Positions 33,119 through 44,104 are shown, numbered from the stretch's first letter. The stretch: 64,000 nucleotides of DNA from Ectobius pallidus (GCA_964059195.1 CAXKWD010000007.1:152231269-152295268); one strand, 5' to 3'. The notes: a model not told the origin generated them from the letters alone. Translations and numbers: made by a program.

Positions 33119-33754
33119 CAGTGGCGGACGCAGAGGGGGGGGGATATATCCCCCCCCCCCCCGAAATTTGAAAAAGAATAGGCTATAAATGTGAATCAGT
33201 GCGGTAGATTTTTCGCACATTTTTATGTATTCTGTGTTCGGTAGTATTTAAATTGCTTATTTCTCTGGAAAAGAGAGCATAATGGACTCCAGAATGTAGA
33301 TTACGTTAGTCCTTAGTCAACTGTGTCCATTTCGAATTTCTACAATCAGTTGCTCCTGGCATTATCATCCCATCTTCTTCTCGGTTCCTCTAATGGTAAT
33401 TTTCCTTCTGGTCTTTTCATTAAAATGGTCATAAAAACGGATGCCCCTCTCCACTCCCATTCAAGCAACATATCCAGCTCGTATTAACTCCCTGCATTTA
33501 ATTCATCTCAATAACCCTTGAAACTCTTTTTTGGTCCAAATATTTTCCTTAAATCTTTGTTTTCAAATACTTTCAATTAGTGTTCCTCCTGCAATGTAAG
33601 TGGCCATGTTTCAAATTCCAACAAAACTTCTGGCAAGATTACAGTTTTATAAACTCGTATAAATATAAGCGAACTTATTATTATTTATTATTATTATTTT
33701 AGTTTCTTATCTCCTCAAATCCCTCCCCGAAAGAAAATTCTGCGTTCGCCACTG
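33119..33754. mobile_element. hAT element (CAGTGGCGGACGCAG) nested in mariner
   Basis: Ends CAGTGGCGGACGCAGAGGGG and CTGCGTTCGCCACTG (inverted), flanked by GGTCCTAT (33111-33118) and GGTCCCAT (33755-33762), 7 of 8 equal. CAGTGGCG(G/T)ACGCAG is a widespread hAT terminus. The interior is mostly a minus-strand LINE fragment (33380-33662) plus a (TTA)n tract, not a hAT transposase. Confidence 0.85.
33380..33662 (-). pseudogene. LINE reverse transcriptase fragment inside the hAT
   Basis: The minus-strand reading, with stops and frame wobbles, gives VYKTVILPEVLLEFETWPLT, then a 'VFENKDLRKIFG' block, then GYVA*MGVERG. These match in order the region between the RT catalytic domain and the C-terminus of the same LINE type seen at 10426-10623 (usual pattern: IYKTLILPVVLYG-ETW, VFENKVLRKIFG, WAGHVARM). 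Several substitutions and stops show it is old. Confidence 0.7.
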
Positions 33755-33794
33755 GGTCCCATAATCTTTTGTTTTCTCGTTAGGAACTGTTCAA

Positions 33795-34041
33795 GACATT
33801 GGTACACTCATAACACAAAACTCATAACAAATGCTCAAAATGTCCTCCTCTTGCTTCTAGACATGCATGCCCCTTTCAAATACTCCGGGATGGTGTCGAA
33901 TGGTTTCGCAGGCTTCCATGACACGTCGATAAAAAATTTCTTCATCCGGGATGTCTGCTACATAAACCAATAGTTTAAGGTGCCCTCAGAGATAAAAATC
34001 CAAAAGATTGAGATCGGGAGAACGTGCAGGCCATGGAACTG
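33795..34041 (-). pseudogene. mariner transposase C-terminal relic
   Basis: The minus-strand reading gives VPWPARSPDLNLLDFYL*GH, then LKLLVYVADIPDEEIF, then ACETIRHHPGVFERGM. The W-ARSPDLNxLDFYLWGHLK block carries the third catalytic Asp region of mariner/Tc1 DD(D/E) transposases. One stop replaces the expected Trp before GHLK. The N-terminal DNA-binding part and first two catalytic residues are missing. Confidence 0.75.
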
Positions 34042-34155
34042 GTCCTAACGAGAAAACAAAGGATTATGGAACCTATCTTCAAATGAACATTTTTCCTTCT
34101 TTTGGTGTAAGGAACCCATGCCCGAAGTTTGTGAAAATATTTTTGAAACACCCTG

Positions 34156-35195
34156 TATAGGCTGTTGTACTATCACAATCACGTAAATTGGAGGATGATT
34201 AGAAAGAGGAACTTCCTTTGTTGGCTGCATTACAATACCAAAGCAATTTACACAGAATAAATTAAACACGTAGCGTGTACAGATTCATTTTGAAATGAAA
34301 TTACAAATATTTGAAACAAATGTGAAATAAATTATCCGTACCTTCGTTTTTCACTTCTGGGATAATAATTACCTTTCTGTCATTCTCTTCTACGTTTCTT
34401 AAATTCATCTCTTTATTCCTTTATTTTCACTTTTTTAACTTTGCGTTCTACTTGTACTGGGAATACTGGGATTATTAGGTCCTTTTTTTGCCTTTTCATC
34501 TCCTATGATACTTCTTTATTAGTTCACCATTCCAGTGGCGAATCCTGTTCGGGAAATGCTGATTTAGATGGCTGTGCGGGTTTCTTATGAGATCTTATGA
34601 GTAGTGTTCATATCTCTATGAAACAAGATTCTGTTATCTAATACATAATATTATGAGTTATAGTATTATTAGCAAGTTCTATGAAACAGGGCCCTTGTAA
34701 CATAGAAAGAAGGGTAATTCATATTTTTGGCACACACAGTAGACGAAATACCCAATAAACCTGCATGGCTTCTAACATTAATAATAAAATCGTTATCTCT
34801 ACCATTTCACCTGCCCTGATATGTTCAATATTAGCACAGAATACGAGTTCGTCCTTAATCTGCCGGGAGAATCCGATACAATGTTCATAATGTGAATCTG
34901 ATCTCTATATATGTATATTCCGAATGGCAGACATTTTCTCTCTAATGGAGAGTACATTACAATTCAACGTATTCTTATATCCCCCATCCACAAGCGCCTT
35001 TGTGAGAGATGACATCTGAACTATACATTCAAATCCAATGACGGATGAACCCCGACCTTCTTAGACCTAGATTGAAAATAAACACATCATCTTCCTCAGT
35101 AAGCTAACAGAAAATAAGCAAAAATGTACGGAAAATAGGAATGTGTAGAAGAATTCATACTTTGAAACGTACAGTCAGACTGAAAAATGCAATGC
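34156..35195. other. unassigned DNA
   Basis: About 1 kb with no gene. 'TTCTATGAAACAGGGCCCT' at about 34677 resembles 36020-36035 (TTTATGAATCAGGGTCC), suggesting decayed repeat, but no ends are recognised. Confidence 0.35.
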
Positions 35196-35315
35196 CATAG
35201 CCTGGATTTGAAACAAAATACTTGGTCATAAAAAATAAATATGATGCAACATTGTTTCTTTACGTTAGTCAGAAACTTTACCAGTTTGTTTTACAAAACA
35301 CTTAATAATATAAAA
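35196..35315 (+). repeat. dispersed repeat R3, copy 1
   Basis: 'ACTTGGTCATAAAA', 'GCAACATTGTTTCTTTACGT', 'CAGAAACTT-ACCAG' and 'CAAAACACTTAATAAT' recur at 53965-54100. Class unknown. Confidence 0.5.
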
Positions 35316-35317
35316 AT

Positions 35318-35445
35318 TAGAGATGGGTCCTCGATACTTTCGATACCTCGATCCTCTCGATATTTGCATGGTATTGGCATCGAGCGATACTTCAGAAAAC
35401 TCGCTCGGTACTTTTTTGATACTTGGTAATTCTGCAATTAATCTC
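35318..35445 (-). repeat. partial hAT-type MITE (TAGGGATGGGTC family)
   Basis: TAGAGATGGGTCCTCGATAC with following CGATACCTCGAT words and 'TATTGGCATCGAGCGATACT' equals the inverted right end of 8199-8625. The other end is absent. Confidence 0.6.
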
Positions 35446-36397
35446 TTCTAATATTATTAGTTCATTTGTCAGCTGATTGATTTGGAGGTTATATCTGAAT
35501 TGTTTGTGTTTTTTTCACTTATCTTTTTGTCAATACTATTTCAAAGCAGAACGGCCTACGTATATCTTCATAAATGTAACAAATAATAACCAGCTCTAAG
35601 AAATTAATAAATCTGCCAGGCACTTATTCAAGATAGCAGTAGACTTATGTACTAAAATCTAACCTCTAAACCTTAAAAACATGACAAAAATTCTTTTGAT
35701 AGCGTACGTAAGCCTGTTCTAGATTGATAATTAAATCAGAGTGATTCATTTTCCAGAAATTTAAGATCACGAATTCTGAATTACATGGGTTTGAGAATAA
35801 GTTATTAATCCAAGAACACTTATAGAAAAACACCTGATATTATCAGTAAAATATTATTTCTGCAGACTATAAAACAGTTTACTACTAATATTAGCAATAT
35901 TTACAAATAATTTAGAACCATGAACTCATACTAATATTATTAGAAAATATTCTTATGAAACAGAAGACTAATAATAATTAATATTATTATGTATTTGCTA
36001 ATAATGTGAGTGTTAAAGTTTTATGAATCAGGGTCCAGGAGTGATTGGAGCATGTATTAAATTTGCAGTATATACGGAGGATAGCTTTTAGATATTAATA
36101 GACGAAAAACACACAAATATACCTCTTACTGTCCTAATTGCTATCAAAACGGAAACAATGAGAGAATGGATTTTCTGAAGCTTCCAATAATTAATCCGTC
36201 CCAAAACAACAATTGGGACGCCGCTTGCTACGTCACAGTTAGCGTCATGATGACGTCACGGATATTGATCAGGGCCCTGCAGATACAATGACCTCATCAG
36301 GAGTACTACTAGACTTACACATCTTGACCTTAAAACGGATTTTTCTTTTATCCTACGCCTTCGGAATTCACTGTGTTAATCTTGTAACCAGGATCAG
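35446..36397. other. unassigned AT-rich DNA
   Basis: No gene. A ten-base palindrome CAGGGCCCTG at about 36269-36278 equals the two outer ends of the CAGGGCCC hAT family placed back to back, but flanks give no support for an excision. TGACGTCA at about 36249 is an isolated CRE-like word. Confidence 0.35.
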
Positions 36398-36400
36398 TAA

Positions 36401-37263
36401 TGCCCGGTTTCTACAAACTAGTGAATTACCTATGGGTAAATTATCCATGGACAAATTAGTTTCATTTAACCTACAATGATATAATGAGCAAGGCCTTGGA
36501 GTTGTACAGTTAATTTAATTCAGAAGGCTTTGATTCTCATTGTTTAAATATTACTATTGATCCTATGAAAGGTTAAATTTTATCCAGCCATCCATGAAAG
36601 GATAAATTAACCCGAAGATTTACCCTTGGAAAGATCTAGCCCGAGTTTGTAGGAACATTTTTTCTGTCATTTTCATATTTACCCAGAGGACATTTATCTA
36701 GAAACTCGCCACAAGTGTAAGTTTTTTTTTTTTTTTTTTTTTTTTTATTTTTTTTTTTTTTTATTTATTACAAGAGATATTACAAGAGGTATTACATTTA
36801 GTAATACACCCGAATGAGCAAGACTGCTCGTGCTCGGGTGCCGTTTCAAAAATATCAAAGTGAAGAAAGAGGAGAGACAAAGAAATAGAGTGTATAATGT
36901 GCTTAACTAAAAAAGAAAGTAAAACAAAAACATTAAACATAAAAACATAAATACATAAAAGGAGTGAAACAAAAATTACTTAAAAGCTAAAAAATTACAA
37001 AAAATTCTTTACATATCTATTAAATTTAACAGTGGAGTATGCTGAGAGATCAGGATTTTTTCTGATAATTGAGTTATAGAAGCGCGGTCCAAAATTAATG
37101 CTATGCTTTAATCCTGCCGATGTGAGACATTTGGGTTCTATCTTTCTATCTATAGTGATTGCTATCTTTAAATTATTTGTGTTGGTGTGGTGTTATTTTG
37201 TGTAAATTCTGTCCATTGGATAATTTACCCATAGGTAATTCGCGAGTTTATAGAAACCGGCCA
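36401..37263 (-). mobile_element. Harbinger-like MITE family H, copy 2, split by a LINE
   Basis: Inverted relative to copies 1 and 3. Ends TGCCCGGTTTCTACAAACTA and AGTTTATAGAAACCGGCCA, flanked by TAA on both sides (36398-36400, 37264-37266). MITE sequence runs 36401-36719 and about 37155-37263; the middle is a LINE fragment. The outer halves are almost identical to the uninterrupted copies. Confidence 0.85.
36720..37154 (-). mobile_element. 5'-truncated LINE inserted in MITE H
   Basis: Minus orientation. About 52 codons end at a TAA (36995-36997) and read LKHSINFGPRFYNSIIRKNP, then DLSAYSTVKFNRYVKNFL. An 'FGPR-YNS' block shortly before the stop is typical of the C-terminus of CR1/Jockey-type reverse transcriptases. 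The 3'UTR contains the stem-loop CACCCGAATGAGC...GCTCGTGCTCGGGTG (36807-36840) and ends in an A-rich tail (T run 36722-36772 on the plus strand). The junction with the MITE has no clear long target duplication. Confidence 0.85.
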
Positions 37264-37266
37264 TAA

Positions 37267-38619
37267 TTTACCTATAAATATTTTTACACATGAAATCAAA
37301 ATACATGTAAAATACATAAATATAAACAGTTTTTTTACATGTGATTTAATAAGCAAATATTTAATTGTACACACTCATTAAGATATTTTACTATTTGTAA
37401 GAATTCCATCGATATTTATATGTACACAAATATTTATTGTGGTTATTGTTTGAGTTGTAAATTCTATAAATGTTTATATAAAATATCCAGTTCATCTTAA
37501 AATTGAATTAAATATAAAATAAAACATACAATTGAGTTTCCAAAAATTTATTTCGTATTCAGGGGACTTAAACACTTGAATTAATCGAAAACTTGAAATC
37601 GAATTGAAGACATGAGAATATGTGCATAAAGACCAACGCATTACTTTTGAGATAATCAAGAAAAACTATTTTTATCATTTTATTTTACCATTTGGTTTAC
37701 ATTTTTCTGGTCACTGCAATTATATCATTTAACGTTTATACTATTAAAGTAGGCTAAATATGAATGCGATTTTAAGTGCGTTATCACTTGGATTTATATG
37801 GTTCTCATAGGCCTACTCAAACTTTTTAATTTTTCAAAACTAGTAGAATGTGAACTAAAACCATACTTATCTGACTGGTTTTATTTACATTGTATTTCAG
37901 AATACAGTACATCAGATAATAATTTTGTATCTTTATGGTAAAAATTAACTAATCAATTGGAAAAAAAATTAAAGAAATCGCATTTCTTTTCATTATTCAC
38001 AACAACAAGCACTTATTTAGAAATTAGTTTCTGGTGTTCGTAAACTGATTGACCACAAATACTGACTTCTTCCCTTTCTGAGTGGCACAATACATTGATT
38101 TTTTCTAACTAGTGCTTTAAAAATGGAACGTTTGTGGGATCTGGACCCCCATGACCCTTTCTCACCTATCATGATTTCGAACTATTTTTCCTGATTTATT
38201 GGCAGTGCACATTCTATATGAAGTACTTTAGTACCATTCGCACACCAATAATTGGAGGATGCGTCTACTGTTAGTTTGTGGTAATTCAATTTCAAAAAAT
38301 AAAAGTCAATATCCAATTATTGTTCTGATGCCTTCAATTTGAATATAGGTAGATCTACAGGTAGAGAAAATACCACTGTAGACCTAAGAAAAGAGTCTGA
38401 AATTTACCAGAAGGCTTACAAACTTCCATTTTCTTGAATGAGGCCGTGACTAACGAGTAGATGTACGACTTTATCTTCCCTTAAGCAATATTTTCCAAGT
38501 TCTAGTTAACTATATATCAATTTTGGTGAGTTCACCTTTGTGAAAATTATAGTTGTGAATAATTCTTTTTCATTTTTTGATAAAGCCTATTTGAATCAAG
38601 ATCAACAGAACCGTAGTTA
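37267..38619. other. unassigned AT-rich DNA
   Basis: No gene, RNA or recognised repeat end over about 1.35 kb. Confidence 0.4.
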
Positions 38620-38621
38620 TA

Positions 38622-39900
38622 GGGTAAGGTGGTACATTTTCGAACATGGTACACTTCTGAACGGACTGAGATTTTTATCCATTTTTGGGTTTCAAATGTT
38701 AGCCAACCTGTTTTTAATTATATAGCGTCCATACTGATTGTTTTGTTGACCTGTATCCGCGAGAATGATGTTTTGAGTTGTCTCATTTGGCCATAAAAAT
38801 GATTTTCCACTCGAAGGTAAGAATTCCATGCTTGAAAAATGGCACATTAGGCTGTAAAATTGCTTATAATTCCACGTTGTGTTACTGGAATATATTTTTA
38901 ACTGATACCAACAAATAGCGTAGTCTTTAATACGTAAGTCATTGACACAACAATGGTCATTCGTGAGCGGAATTTCAACAATGTAGTAATTTACAAAAAC
39001 TAGCTCGAGGTACAAATACGAACAAATTTTAGGTACAATTTCGAACAGAACTTTAACCAGCGATCGCTTGCTTAAGTATTGCATGGAAAAGCTGTTTTGC
39101 TATCACAGCATTCTGCATGTTTATTATTATTAACTGTGCAAGTCAAATATAAAAGGATGGTATTCATACATCTTTCAACAGTGGTATTATTTCAACGAAG
39201 AGTTATAAACTAAGACTTCCTCTGCAATGTTAATATATCTCAGCATTTTATGCAATGCACAATAGCATGCAGCTGTTAAGTATTTTTATTATTGCTCTTG
39301 ATGTTAGAACAGACCGTCTGTATGGTCTAGTGGTTCCTGACTACGGACCCTCAAGTCTGGGTTCGATCACCGGTACCTCCTCGGATTTTTCTGAGGTAGG
39401 GTGATCTGGAACGAGGTGCATTCAGCCTCCTGACATCAACCGAAGAGCTAATTCATAAAGAAGTAGCGGCTCCGGTTCAGTAAGCCATCAATAACTGTCG
39501 TAGGAGTCGGCATGCTGACCACATGCCCCAATCCGCTCAACTGCCTATTCAAAACGTGACACATCATTATTACGCTCATATTACTGATAAATAATAATAA
39601 TAGAAAATAATATTTGGGAGAAAGCACTTTGTTCGTTGAAAATGCCACTGTTCGAAATAGTACACATTGGTGTTTAGAATTGTACCTACTGCGGTACATT
39701 TTCGAACGATATTCTGGAAATGAAAGATCGATTGTCATGACGTCATGACCAATATTACAGCTCTATGACTTTGATATTTTTGTGAAGGGTCAACTACATT
39801 GCCAACTTTGTGATTACGATACAGTTGAACTTGTCTTATGTTTATTATGTTCATAAAATAAGAATATTTGTTAAGTGTTCGAAAATGTACCACCTTACCC
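38622..39900. mobile_element. TA-flanked element (GGGTAAGGTGGTACATTTTCG termini)
   Basis: The 25-bp ends GGGTAAGGTGGTACATTTTC and GAAAATGTACCACCTTACCC are inverted and flanked by TA (38620-38621, 39901-39902). Additional copies of GGTACA-TTTCGAAC words lie at about 38646, 39652 and 39693, likely subterminal transposase sites. 1279 bp including a SINE B at 39303-39545. The two open reverse frames (38692-39084 and 39448-39738) show no transposase resemblance I can defend. Confidence 0.75.
39303..39545 (+). mobile_element. SINE B copy nested in the TA-flanked element
   Basis: Head AGACCGTCTGTATGGTCTAG with B box GGGTTCGATCACCGG, then CCTCCTCGGATTTTTCTGAG, GCTCCGGTTCAGTAAGCCAT and GTCGGCATGCTGACCACATG. 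It stops before the usual 'GATGTAGCGCC' end, so the tail is missing. No clear target duplication. Confidence 0.75.
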
Positions 39901-39902
39901 TA

Positions 39903-40543
39903 TTGTCAATTTTTATGAACAGTCTCCAAATTAATATTCCGCTTGCTCAATAGCAAATTACCCTGAATTCGACTGTGATTGCGGTGGCATTAAGAGAACA
40001 TAAATAACTACCTCTAATAGATCGAATATAGGCTAACACAATTTAATACTAACTAGATTATTCTCAGTTCATTGGATTATATCCGATTTTACTCGATTTG
40101 TGATGACCAGACACAGCTGAAATAATCTATTTGCACTCGATCGAGTTTGGTTGCTCATTTGATGGTGACACCATTTTAAAACAATGTACAATATGAGCAT
40201 TGGGTATGGTGGCATTATGAAAACAGCGTAGGACCCTATGGCATTGCGGTAGTCATGGCAACAGAAAGCAAAGAACTGCATTTCTGATGGCCATGGATTT
40301 AGCTTCTAGCGTATGTTGTATATTTTATAAACGTGTGAATAATTCATTGGGGGACAGACCACAAAACCTCGGGAGACAGTACATGTTAATTTAGCTCTCC
40401 ATTTCATTTCGGGCTTTGACGTAGTGTTTAATCATTTCTCTATGTGTATTACTGAAATGGTGTATCATATTCCTGACACAAGGTCTATATATAATATTCA
40501 AATAAACGAATTATTACTTCCTCTTCTCGTATTAAATGTACTA
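39903..40543. other. unassigned DNA
   Basis: A 70-codon reverse frame (40069-40281) without recognised resemblance. Nothing else. Confidence 0.35.
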
Positions 40544-40545
40544 TA

Positions 40546-41089
40546 CAGGGTGTTAATAAATAACACCGAAATATTTTACCTGTATATAGAGGGGACATAG
40601 ACAAACAACTTTTATGAGGAGATTTTTGCTCTACGACGTTAAAATGTTTATGCTACAGGGCATTAAAGTCATTTCAATTTGGCGCTCATAATTCAATAAT
40701 AACGCGAAATAGGGTTAAAATTTTGATTACATTGACTTCATCGCTTCTTAGTGATCGATAAAAACCTGATTCTTATTCATTCATCCATAGTTATATCATA
40801 ATATAGAGTTTTCATAGTTCGCAAAATTTAGCCTACAGACTAATCACATGACTGGCCACCACTGCATTAGTATTTTTTTTTTTATTCATAGCTACTGACT
40901 ACAGTATTAACAACGAAGTTCCTTTGTTTTGCATTTATTTCTAATGTTAGAAGTCAGTGGCGGCCATGCCCTGGGAGATCTTATGCTGTAACAGGAAAAA
41001 TTGAATCCATAGAGCAAAAATCTCCTAAGTTTGTCTATATCCCCTCTATACACAGGTAAAATATTTCGGTGTTATTCATTAACACTCTG
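40546..41089. mobile_element. mariner-type MITE family M1, copy 2
   Basis: Ends CAGGGTGTTAATAAATAACA and TGTTATTCATTAACACTCTG-type inverted end, TA on both sides (40544-40545, 41090-41091). Shares 'GGGGACATAGACAAACAACT' and 'CATGCCCTGGGAGATCTTAT' with the other copies. About 544 bp. Confidence 0.85.
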
Positions 41090-41152
41090 TATTTATCTGA
41101 AGTATTGTGTTCTACTCCGGCAATGTCTGTCGGCCTGGGTGGCGCAGTTTTA

Positions 41153-41391
41153 ACCGGAAACGTATGTTTTGTATGTATTTTTTCACTAGTTAACTAATAA
41201 TGATATTCATTAATTCAGGATTTCTTCTGATTGTCTGTAGTGTAGTAGTTTAAACGTGTAGCCTAAAACAATATTAAATGTACACTTTGGTTTAGTTTAA
41301 AATACCGACCTGTTTGTCGATTAATCAGTCGATTAATCGATTAAAGTCAAGCATTAACTCGATTAGAAATTTTAATCGATTTTCAGCCCTA
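41153..41391 (+). repeat. partial hAT-type MITE (TAGGGCTG family)
   Basis: Matches the right half of 58285-58776: AACCGGAAACGTATGTTTTG, TTCAGGATTTCTTCTGATTG, the (CGATTAAT) words and the end TTTTCAGCCCTA. The left half is absent. Confidence 0.7.
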
Positions 41392-41704
41392 CTAGTAATC
41401 ATAATTATGACTTCTAGGTACACTTATTAGTATATAGATGATTTCCACTCCAATTCTTTTAGGTCTAGCACAATGGTGTCGTGCACATTGGCACTGGTGC
41501 ACATTGGCACAGTCGCATTTTCGTGCACATTGGCATAGTATTTTTATCTTGTAATATTATCGTGCTCATCGCCACACAACCCGTTGGGGCTAGGGGTGGA
41601 CATAGAGACTCAAACCTACAGCCTCCTTCACCACAGCTCCAAGGCAGCACCCCTTAGCTACCGCGGCTAAGGAAACCGATTGTTGATATCGTAGATAGGT
41701 TGTC

Positions 41705-41746
41705 AGGTTAGGTTAGGTTAGATTAGATTAGGTTAGGTTAGGTTAA
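41705..41746 (+). repeat. interstitial telomere-type (TTAGG)n array
   Basis: About eight five-base units; two read TTAGA. TTAGG is the canonical insect telomere repeat, here inside the loop of an inverted repeat. A shorter array in the opposite orientation lies at 43509-43532. Confidence 0.85.
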
Positions 41747-41831
41747 TTCAAAGTCTCATTCAATCGCAGGCAGATACTTTATGAATGATTGATAAACAAT
41801 TCAATTATAATATTAATGTACACAGTATGTA

Positions 41832-41924
41832 TCTATAATAATAAAAGAAAGTGTTTGTCTTTCTGTCTATCTAGCAGTTACTGTGAACTCCATTGCTTTC
41901 AATACGATAATGTAATTCCAACTT
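41832..41924 (+). mobile_element. Helitron 5' end fragment
   Basis: TCTATAATAATAAAAGAAAG then TGTTTGTCTTTCTGTCT is nearly identical to the 5' end of the Helitron at 45728. No matching hairpin-CTAG 3' end is seen, so the element is truncated or continues into the right arm of the inverted repeat. Confidence 0.6.
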
Positions 41925-42066
41925 TGTCTCTATGTCCACCCCTACGAAGGGTGTGTGGCGATGAGCACGATGATATTGCAAGATAAAAATAATATGCCAA
42001 TGTGCACGAAAATGCGATTGTGCCGATGTGCACCTGTGCCAATGTGCACGCAACCAGCACAATGGC

Positions 42067-42431
42067 ATACATAATTCTTATCTTACGGACTGTCATACAT
42101 CTTTTAGACGGAATGAGTAGGTTTCAACACTCTCGCATCTGGAACAAGGAGGTCTTACCTCCTTTGAATAGCTTCATTAGCGATCTTGATTTATTGTCCC
42201 GTCAATCTCGAAAACAAGGTCGATAGTTGCAGAGGTGTGAGAGAAAGATGGCGCAGGCTTCGCTCCTAATTCAGTCAGCTGACCTCTTGACACGGCCTCC
42301 ATAAATAGATACACAGGGATATTTTTATTACTAATGAGTTGTGAGAAACCTGTCTACATGAAATTTGTTACGAAAGTTTTACTTAAAGGTTAACCATAAT
42401 TGATTTAGCTGCATAGAGCTGACGTGGAATA
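42067..42431. other. unassigned DNA
   Basis: No recognisable feature. Confidence 0.4.
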
Positions 42432-42433
42432 TA

Positions 42434-43335
42434 AAGGGTGGTTCAAAAAGAGCGCCGGTTTTGATATATGAAATTAAGAAATTTATTTTAACAAAAAACA
42501 TAAACAAAATACATGAACATGTTCATCCAACCTTCCCATTTCATGTATGAAAAATTATGTCGGGCATATGACCTCCTCTACCGCGCTGGCATGCGAGAAT
42601 TCCGTCCATGAAATTCACTAAAACTGCACGACAAGTTTCCACTCCCATTTCGCCGACAACTCGTCGAATTTCCTCCTTCAAGTCATGGATGTTTCGTGGT
42701 TTATTGGCATACACCAATGACTGAAGATGACCCCAAAGAAAAAAAACACAAGGAGTTAAGTCACATGACCTTGGTGGCCATTGATGTTCAGCATTGCCCG
42801 AAATGAGGCGATCTGGGAACTTCCCATGGATCAACTGAATTTATAGGGGTGGTAATGGAGATCATACCGGAGAATTCTCCGTACTGAAGAACATCTTAAT
42901 CCCAATTGTTAGGAACGGCGACAAATTGATTTCATTGGGCTAACAGCCACACTGTCACGAACCACCGGAATGTTCTGCTCACTTCGACTAGAACGACCAG
43001 GACTTTTGAGGTTTACTGTTGAACCTGTCTCAAAGAGCTTTTTCATAAGTCTGCGAACTGTGGATTCATTTGGTGCTTCATTACGCCCTAAAATCGCGCG
43101 AAGTCACCTGACAGTTGCTGCATAACTTTCTCCATTCTGATCAAATGTTTTCACGATTAGCACATGTTGCTCACAAGTGAACTGCTCCATGGTTAGACAC
43201 AGAATACGAGAAATTCCAACTGCATCAACAATCGGAATGTTCTTGGAAATATAAATGAAACAAAACAATGTCACCAACCGACAAACAGAAATTTACCAGC
43301 CGTTTCAAAACCGGCGCTCTTTTTGAACCACCCTT
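42434..43335 (-). mobile_element. Tc1/mariner-superfamily element, internally deleted
   Basis: Ends AAGGGTGGTTCAAAAAGAGC then GCCGGTTTTG and the exact inverted form on the right, flanked by TA (42432-42433, 43336-43337). It contains both ends of a minus-strand transposase gene, with the middle missing. At about 900 bp it is much shorter than a full mariner (usually about 1.3 kb). Confidence 0.85.
42541..43190 (-). pseudogene. Tc1/mariner transposase relic, N- and C-terminal parts
   Basis: Start ATG at 43188-43190 gives MEQFTCEQHVLIVKTFDQNG, an N-terminal helix-turn-helix region of the kind found in long-branch Tc1/mariner transposases, followed by a second one (RRLMKKLFETGSTVNLKSPG). Two in-frame stops interrupt it (after ESYAATVR and after KSICRRS). 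After HYHPYK the frame changes, and coding resumes as HGKFPDRLISGNAEHQWPPR, then SCDLTPCVFFLWGHLQSLVY, the block with the third catalytic Asp, ending GRGGHMPDIIFHT. The segment with the first two catalytic Asp residues is deleted. Cannot be active. Confidence 0.85.
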
Positions 43336-43508
43336 TATATATGTTACGGTCAATCTTATTATTCCGATAAACTCGGGCAATTTAATAATTTTACGACAAT
43401 CTAGGATAATCTCTTACACTGCTCGGTCAATATTAATACTGCTACAATTTCTCTGGTCACTTTAATAAATTGACAGCAATTTGGCAACGTGCGTCTGGTG
43501 TGATTCTC

Positions 43509-43532
43509 CCTAACCTAACCTAACCTAACCTA
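43509..43532 (-). repeat. short interstitial (CCTAA)n array
   Basis: Four perfect CCTAA units plus one CCTAT, i.e. TTAGG on the minus strand, 1.8 kb from the opposite-oriented array at 41705-41746. Confidence 0.8.
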
Positions 43533-44092
43533 TGTAACTCGAAATGTCACCAAAGTGGAAGCTGCTCTAATAAATAAAAACACTTGGATTTGACATTTTG
43601 TGTGTATATATATATATGTTTTTTTTTGTTAGGCGTACGTATTTTTCATACTTATTTACTTTAATATAATATCCTCTTATTTTTGCATGTAGAGAAATAT
43701 GAATAACAATTCTCTCAAATTGCCCATTCAATTTCCAGCATTATTCATAATGCCCGGGCAATGTGTTAATTTCTATATAATTTATCATTTTGTCACATCT
43801 CATTGGGCACTTTTTAAATTGCCTGGGCATTATAAATAATGCCCAATTGTTTACATTGACCGTATCATATATACTGTACATAGATTATTTCAAGAGGGAC
43901 CTAGTTTAAGTAGATCATATTTTGTGTTCCAAAATGGGACGTCAGCAAATTCAATAATAGATTTTATTAAATGGCGCATTACTGGAAGAAACCATTTAGT
44001 GTAATATTTGTCTTCCAAACTGTTATTTCATTTTTCCTTTATTTATCGAACACGATTTTGTAACATAGCCAATTGTTTAATTTTCTCTCTTT
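43533..44092. other. unassigned DNA with small palindromic patch
   Basis: 43728-43857 has inverted words AATTGCCCATTC / CATTGGGCA and ATTATTCATAATGCCCGGGC / GCCTGGGCATTATAAATAAT, suggesting a decayed foldback MITE. No duplication is recognised. Confidence 0.4.
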
Positions 44093-44104
44093 AGGAAAAC
44101 ATTT

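Larger units (their letters stand above)
33028..34155 (-). mobile_element. mariner-family element, broken, with nested hAT
   Basis: Ends CAGTGTGTTTCAAAAATACT and AAAATATTTTTGAAACACCC then TG, with TA beyond the right end (the left flank has decayed to CA). After removing the nested hAT (33119-33754) the left inverted arm continues into 33755-33790, which mirrors 34041-34073 (AACGAGAAAACAAA-GATTAT). The arms are therefore about 125 bp. The remaining interior holds the end of a transposase. Confidence 0.75.
41466..42066. repeat. inverted repeat with reiterated GTGCACATTGGCA
   Basis: 41466-41613 is the reverse complement of about 41925-42066 (~85-90%). Each arm has three GTGCACATTGGCA words (or complements) and the block 'ATCGTGCTCATCGCCACACA'. 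The ~310-bp loop holds the TTAGG array and a Helitron-like 5' end. The overlapping short frames in both arms are chance readings of the words. Class unknown. Confidence 0.7.

Noticed and set aside
36269..36278. CAGGGCCCTG as an excision footprint of the hAT family
   Set aside because: The 8-mers on both sides (ATATTGAT and CAGATACA) are not duplicated, so a chance palindrome is as likely.
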